From positions 1,984,001 through 2,048,000 of the forward strand of contig NZ_BAAAYL010000001.1 in assembly GCF_039536205.1 (NCBI RefSeq): 64,000 bases of DNA, given 5' to 3'. This document shows, piece by piece, positions 60,477-64,000 of the stretch. The DNA comes from Streptomyces sannanensis. Its GTDB lineage: Bacteria > Actinomycetota > Actinomycetes > Streptomycetales > Streptomycetaceae. Made by a program: the position numbers and the translations under genes. Positions within the stretch are counted from its first letter, which is position 1, and every line of letters begins with the position of its first letter. The notes under the pieces are model-generated. The model was not told the DNA's origin. It saw only the letters and a list, made by a program, of their open reading frames with translations, and made no database searches.

Positions 60477-60638
60477 ATGACGGACCGACGGAGCACTCGC
60501 CACGGGCAGCTGTTGCTGCCCGTGGCACTCCTGTTCGGCAACTTCACCATGCACACGATGGGCCACCGGACCGGCCACGCACGGCACGAGATATCCGCCG
60601 GCATGTCCGCCGTACCGCCCTGTACCCGGCCGTACTGA
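60477..60638 (+). CDS. Small hypothetical protein
   Basis: A 53-residue His/Met-containing frame (R-H-G-Q-L-L-L-P-V-A-L-L-F-G-N-F-T-M-H-T-M-G-H-R-T-G-H). A short hydrophobic stretch and His/Met clusters would suit a small copper-linked membrane peptide between the DUF305 and oxidase genes, but no family is recognised and the ribosome binding site is weak. Confidence 0.35.
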   Translation: MTDRRSTRHGQLLLPVALLFGNFTMHTMGHRTGHARHEISAGMSAVPPCTRPY

Positions 60639-60752
60639 GCACCGCCGGTACTGCGGCGCTGGGAGCGCGTCCGGCCGCACCGTCCTGCCCGGACGGCATG
60701 TGCGGACGCCCGCCTTTCCACGCTTTCACCCCACAACGAGGTGCACACAGTC

Positions 60753-62366
60753 ATGCGCATGGAGCACAACCGTCAGACCTCTCACACCCGTCGCGCCGTG
60801 CTCGGCGCCGGGATCGCGGCCGCGGGATCCGGACTGCTCGCCGCCTGTTCCGGCGGAACGGGCCGCAGTGGCCAAGGTCCGGCCGCGGGAGCCGCCGCCG
60901 TGGCATTCGTCTCGCCGAACGGCACGGAGGTCGCCGCCGCCGAGGCGCGGCGTGGCAGCGGACCGGTCCGCCGTTACACGGTGACGGCGACCCAGACCAA
61001 GGTCGAGCTGGGCGCCGGCCGGTCCTTCCGGTCCTGGGCGTACGCGGACCGGCTGCCGGGCGACGAGATCCGGGTCACCGCGGGTGACACTCTCGCGGTC
61101 ACCCTCATCAACAACCTCCCGCAGTCCACCACGCTGCACTGGCACGGCATCGCCCTGCGCAACGACATGGACGGGGCGCCCTATGTGACGCAGCAGCCGG
61201 TCAAACCGGGAGCCTCGTTCGCGTACGAGTTCGTGGTGCCGTATCCCGGCACGTACTGGTTCCACCCGCATTCGGGCATGCAGCTGGACCGCGGACTGTA
61301 CGCGCCACTGATCGTGGATGACCCGAAGGAGCCGCTGTCCTACGACCGGGAGTGGGTCGTTCTGCTGGACGACTGGGTCGACGGGGTGGACGGTTCCACG
61401 CCGGACGACGTCCTCGCCGAGCTCCGTGGCGGCAGGGGCGGCGGCATGGACCACGGCATGGACCACGGCGGCTCGACCGGCGGGCACGCGGCGGCCGCAC
61501 CGTCGCCGTCGAAGACCGGCAGGTCCGGCCCGTCACGCCGACTGAGAGGCTCGAGGAGCAAGTTGCTCGGCGGTGAGGCGGGCGATGTCGCCTACCCCTA
61601 CTACCTGATCAACGGGCGTACGTCGGACGACCCTGTGCAGTTCTCCGCCAGACCGGGTGACCGGATCCGGCTGCGCATCATCAACGCCGGCGGCGACACG
61701 GCCTTCCGGGTGGCGCTCGGCGGCCACAAGCTGACGATCACCCACACCGACGGCTTCCCCGTCCGGCACACCACGACCGACGCCCTGCTCCTGGCCATGG
61801 GCGAACGGTACGACGTGGTGTTCACCGCCGGGGACGGGGTCTTCCCGCTCACCGCGCTCGCGGAGGGCAAGAACGCCTCGGCCATGGCCGTCCTGCGGAC
61901 CGGCAGCGGGACGGCCCCGGGACCGTCCGTGCGTCCGGCGGAGCTGGACCGGCGGCTGGTGACGCCCAACCGCCTCGTGCCCGACGAGTCCGTCGCCCTT
62001 CCTCGGCGGAAGCCGGACCGCACCGTCCGTCTCAAGCTGACCGGCGGCATGGAGAGGTGGGACTGGGCCTTCGACCGGAAGCCCTTCACGCTGGACCAGC
62101 GCCATGAGGTCCGCACCGGCGAGCGGGTCCGGATGGACTTCATCAACACCACGTCGATGTGGCATCCCATCCACCTGCACGGCCACACCTACGCCATGAC
62201 GGGAGTCAACGCGGTCGGAGCACGCAAGGACACGGCCGCGGTTCTGCCGAACAGGAAGCTCACCATCGAGTTCGACGCGGACAATCCGGGCCTGTGGATG
62301 CTCCACTGCCACAATCTCTACCACTCGGAGTCGGGAATGATGACGCTCCTCGGCTACCGGAGCTGA
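60753..62366 (+). CDS. Multicopper oxidase, exported (copper-tolerance/laccase-like)
   Basis: About 537 residues. An N-terminal R-R-A-V-L-G-A-G-I-A-A-A-G signal of Tat type ends in a lipobox-like L-L-A-A-C-S, so a lipoprotein is likely. Copper ligands are all present: H-W-H-G near residue 129, H-P-H-S-G near 171, H-P-I-H-L-H-G-H near 470 and H-C-H-N-L-Y-H-S-E-S-G-M-M near 517. Between the first and second cupredoxin domains is a M-D-H-G-M-D-H-G-G-S...G-G-H-A loop, a Met/His-rich insertion expected to bind extra Cu(I). The ATG at 60753 follows ACGAGGTG. It should oxidise Cu(I) or phenolics outside the membrane. Confidence 0.92.
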   Translation: MRMEHNRQTSHTRRAVLGAGIAAAGSGLLAACSGGTGRSGQGPAAGAAAVAFVSPNGTEVAAAEARRGSGPVRRYTVTATQTKVELGAGRSFRSWAYADRLPGDEIRVTAGDTLAVTLINNLPQSTTLHWHGIALRNDMDGAPYVTQQPVKPGASFAYEFVVPYPGTYWFHPHSGMQLDRGLYAPLIVDDPKEPLSYDREWVVLLDDWVDGVDGSTPDDVLAELRGGRGGGMDHGMDHGGSTGGHAAAAPSPSKTGRSGPSRRLRGSRSKLLGGEAGDVAYPYYLINGRTSDDPVQFSARPGDRIRLRIINAGGDTAFRVALGGHKLTITHTDGFPVRHTTTDALLLAMGERYDVVFTAGDGVFPLTALAEGKNASAMAVLRTGSGTAPGPSVRPAELDRRLVTPNRLVPDESVALPRRKPDRTVRLKLTGGMERWDWAFDRKPFTLDQRHEVRTGERVRMDFINTTSMWHPIHLHGHTYAMTGVNAVGARKDTAAVLPNRKLTIEFDADNPGLWMLHCHNLYHSESGMMTLLGYRS

Positions 62367-62371
62367 CCCGC

Positions 62372-62407
62372 GGGGCCCGGGGGGCGCGTAGCCCACCCCC
62401 GGACCCC
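62372..62407. terminator. Hairpin downstream of the multicopper oxidase
   Basis: GGGGCCCGGGGG pairs with CCCCCGGACCCC with one mismatch and a 12-base loop, six bases after the stop codon. Confidence 0.6.
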
Positions 62408-62481
62408 ACCGTTCAAGGTCAGGAGCATATAAAGACCCTGTAAGTGGAACTTAAATTGCTCTGATTCCTTGAGGACCGAGA

Positions 62482-63321
62482 ATGACCATGCCCGAGAACA
62501 CCCCCGGCGGGCCCCCGTGGGGCCCGCCGCCCGGCTTCACCGCGCCGTACCCCCCGGCTCAGCAGGCACGCAACGGCCTCGGTGTCGCCGCCCTGATCGT
62601 CGGCATCGCCGGCGTGGTGTTCGGCCTCATCCCGATCCTGTTCTGGATCTCGGGCCTCCTGGGCATACTCGCGCTGATCTTCGGCCTGATCGGCCACAGC
62701 CGTGCCCGCCAGGGCCTGGCCACGAACAAGGGCATGGCCCTCGCCGGCACGATCCTCGGCGGTGTCTCGCTCCTCATGGCGGTGGCCGGCGTGATCATCA
62801 CCGTCATGGTGGTCAAGGACGCCACCGAGGAGATCAAGAAGGAGATCGACAAGGTCGAGGCCTCCGCGGCCGCGCCGGACTCCTCGGACTCCTCCGGCGG
62901 CGAGTCCTCTGCCCCGAAGGCGCCGGAGCTGAAGCTCGGCGACACCTACACGTACAAGGACGGCGTCAAGGTCACCGTCTCCAAGCCGTCCGCCTACGAA
63001 CCGGACGAGTTCGCCGTGGGCCACAAGAAGGGCAACAAGGCGGTCCAGCTGACGATCACGATCGTCAACGGCAGCAACGAGCAGATCGACATCACCACCG
63101 CCCTGCCGGACGTCAGGGACGCCAACGGCGCCGAGGCCGAGCAGGTCTTCGACGGCAGCAACGCCACGACGATGTTCAACGGCAAGCTGCTCCCCGGCAA
63201 GCAGGCGGTCGCCAAGTTCATCTGGTCCCTGCCCGCCGACGCGGCCACGAGCATGGAGCTCCAGATGGAGCCCGAACTGTTCAAGTACGAGACCGCGATC
63301 TGGTCCGGCCCGGTCCGGTAA
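62482..63321 (+). CDS. DUF4190/DUF4352 membrane protein
   Basis: A 279-residue protein. A Pro/Gly-rich cytoplasmic N-terminus leads to a DUF4190 domain with two membrane helices and a possible third (A-A-L-I-V-G-I-A-G-V-V-F-G-L-I-P-I; then G-I-L-A-L-I-F-G-L-I-G-H; then G-T-I-L-G-G-V-S-L-L-M-A-V-A-G-V). After a Ser/Ala linker comes an external DUF4352 immunoglobulin-like domain (L-K-L-G-D-T-Y-T-Y-K-D-G-V-K-V-T-V; L-L-P-G-K-Q-A-V-A-K-F-I). Common in Streptomyces, function unknown. An AT-rich promoter-like stretch (ATATAAAG, AACTTAAATT) lies just upstream. Confidence 0.85.
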   Translation: MTMPENTPGGPPWGPPPGFTAPYPPAQQARNGLGVAALIVGIAGVVFGLIPILFWISGLLGILALIFGLIGHSRARQGLATNKGMALAGTILGGVSLLMAVAGVIITVMVVKDATEEIKKEIDKVEASAAAPDSSDSSGGESSAPKAPELKLGDTYTYKDGVKVTVSKPSAYEPDEFAVGHKKGNKAVQLTITIVNGSNEQIDITTALPDVRDANGAEAEQVFDGSNATTMFNGKLLPGKQAVAKFIWSLPADAATSMELQMEPELFKYETAIWSGPVR

Positions 63322-63354
63322 CCGCAGGAACCGCGGAGAGCGGCCGGTCCCGTC

Positions 63355-63377
63355 GGGCGCCCCGTAGTGGGGCGCCC
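63355..63377. terminator. Hairpin terminator before nadE
   Basis: A perfect 9-base stem GGGCGCCCC/GGGGCGCCC with a GTAGT loop, 34 bases after the previous stop codon. Confidence 0.75.
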
Positions 63378-63427
63378 CACACCCCCGGGCCGGGACATCG
63401 CGTCAGATTGACGGTTACCCTGGGCTC

Positions 63428-64000
63428 GTGCCTCAACTACGTCTCGCCCTGAATCAGATCGACTCCACCGTCGGTGACATCTCCGGAAACGCCGAGGCGA
63501 TCGTGCGCTGGACCCGGCACTCCGCCGGGCAGGGCGCCCATCTGGTGGCGTTCCCCGAGATGATGCTGACCGGCTACCCCGTCGAGGACCTGGCCCTGCG
63601 CTCGTCCTTCGTCGAGGCGTCCCGGGAGGCACTGCGCGCCCTCGCCGTACGCCTCGCCGACGAGGGCCTCGGGGAGCTCCCGGTGATCGTCGGCTACCTG
63701 GACCGCTCCGAGAAGAGCGAGTCCAGGCTGGGCCGCCCGGCCGGCTCCCCGGAGAACGCCGCGGCCGTGCTGTACCGCGGCGAGGTGGTGCTGCGCTTCG
63801 CCAAGCACCATCTGCCCAACTACGGCGTCTTCGACGAGTACCGGTACTTCGTGCCCGGCGACACCATGCCGGTGATCCGGGTCCGTGGTGTGGATGTGGC
63901 ACTCGCCATCTGCGAGGACCTGTGGCAGGAGGGCGGCCGCGTCCCGGCCACCCGGTCCGCCGGGGCCGGGCTGCTGATCTCGGTCAACGCCTCCCCCTAC
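63428..64000 (+). CDS. nadE: Glutamine-dependent NAD+ synthetase, N-terminal part (runs off the window)
   Basis: The first 191 codons from the GTG at 63428 encode the nitrilase-like glutaminase domain of NadE, which passes ammonia to the C-terminal synthetase domain (not in the window) for the last step of NAD+ synthesis. The catalytic triad residues are visible: Glu in V-A-F-P-E-M-M-L-T-G-Y-P near 45, Lys in R-F-A-K-H-H-L-P-N-Y-G-V-F-D-E near 123, and Cys in A-I-C-E-D-L-W near 160. An 11-residue Ser/Gly-rich loop (S-E-K-S-E-S-R-L-G-R-P) is slightly longer than usual. Confidence 0.9.
   Translation, partial: MPQLRLALNQIDSTVGDISGNAEAIVRWTRHSAGQGAHLVAFPEMMLTGYPVEDLALRSSFVEASREALRALAVRLADEGLGELPVIVGYLDRSEKSESRLGRPAGSPENAAAVLYRGEVVLRFAKHHLPNYGVFDEYRYFVPGDTMPVIRVRGVDVALAICEDLWQEGGRVPATRSAGAGLLISVNASPY

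Overview
The window is high-GC actinobacterial chromosome and almost certainly Streptomyces. Codon use is strongly third-position G/C and GTG starts are frequent. It carries the maltose/maltodextrin locus (malEFG, aglA, malR) with secreted amylolytic enzymes, the nitrogen genes glnE and glnA2, Scr1-type HTH/DUF397 pairs and Streptomyces-style LamG+RHS secreted proteins. No rRNA, tRNA, CRISPR array or large biosynthetic cluster was seen.

Region 1 (about 1-29.6 kb) is an accessory polymorphic-toxin island bounded on both sides by an HTH(DUF5753)/DUF397 regulator pair. Its centre is a complete secreted LamG protein (17.0-20.7 kb) followed by a 2.16-kDa-scale (about 2,160-residue) RHS toxin with its own C-terminal tip and probable immunity gene (20.8-28.2 kb). 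To the left lie orphan or wrecked pieces of similar toxins: a deaminase tip with an ankyrin partner (1.6-2.75 kb); an RHS core on the opposite strand, nearly identical to the intact one, with a second deaminase tip and a Sel1-repeat partner (3.7-9.56 kb); and a scrap of a third tip (9.85-10.0 kb). An IS701-type element (5072-7032, CTAG target duplication) interrupts the second toxin, and the reading frame joins perfectly across it. The two RHS cores form inverted repeats of about 2.18 kb around a 14.7-kb segment, so homologous inversion could swap toxin tips. That segment holds a VapBC-like pair, an integrase remnant, GNAT and TetR genes, an archease-RtcB RNA-repair operon and a DUF234-type ATPase. 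Group II intron, IS982 and RelE remnants add to the picture of heavy rearrangement.

Region 2 (29.7-49.8 kb) is the starch/maltodextrin locus: a secreted bifunctional amylase-pullulanase, a secreted alpha-amylase with a starch-binding domain, the malEFG importer, two intracellular alpha-glucosidases and two MalR-like LacI repressors. The two glucosidase-repressor pairs are paralogous and lie in opposite orientation around malEFG. GCAAG-N2-CTTGCAG sites occur upstream of the amylase and in the malE/aglA divergent promoter. A mobile/defence-like patch (IS630-derived element, PIN toxin pair, Fic protein, a repressor 3' scrap) sits between the amylase and the first repressor.

Region 3 (49.8-64 kb) is ordinary conserved chromosome: a PAP2 membrane enzyme, Spo0M, GlnE, two VOC proteins, GlnA2, a copper-flavoured envelope group (DUF3105, DUF305, multicopper oxidase), a DUF4190/DUF4352 protein and the start of NAD+ synthetase. 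One decayed spot (55.9-56.5 kb) has a hexanucleotide tandem repeat beside two fused pseudogene fragments.
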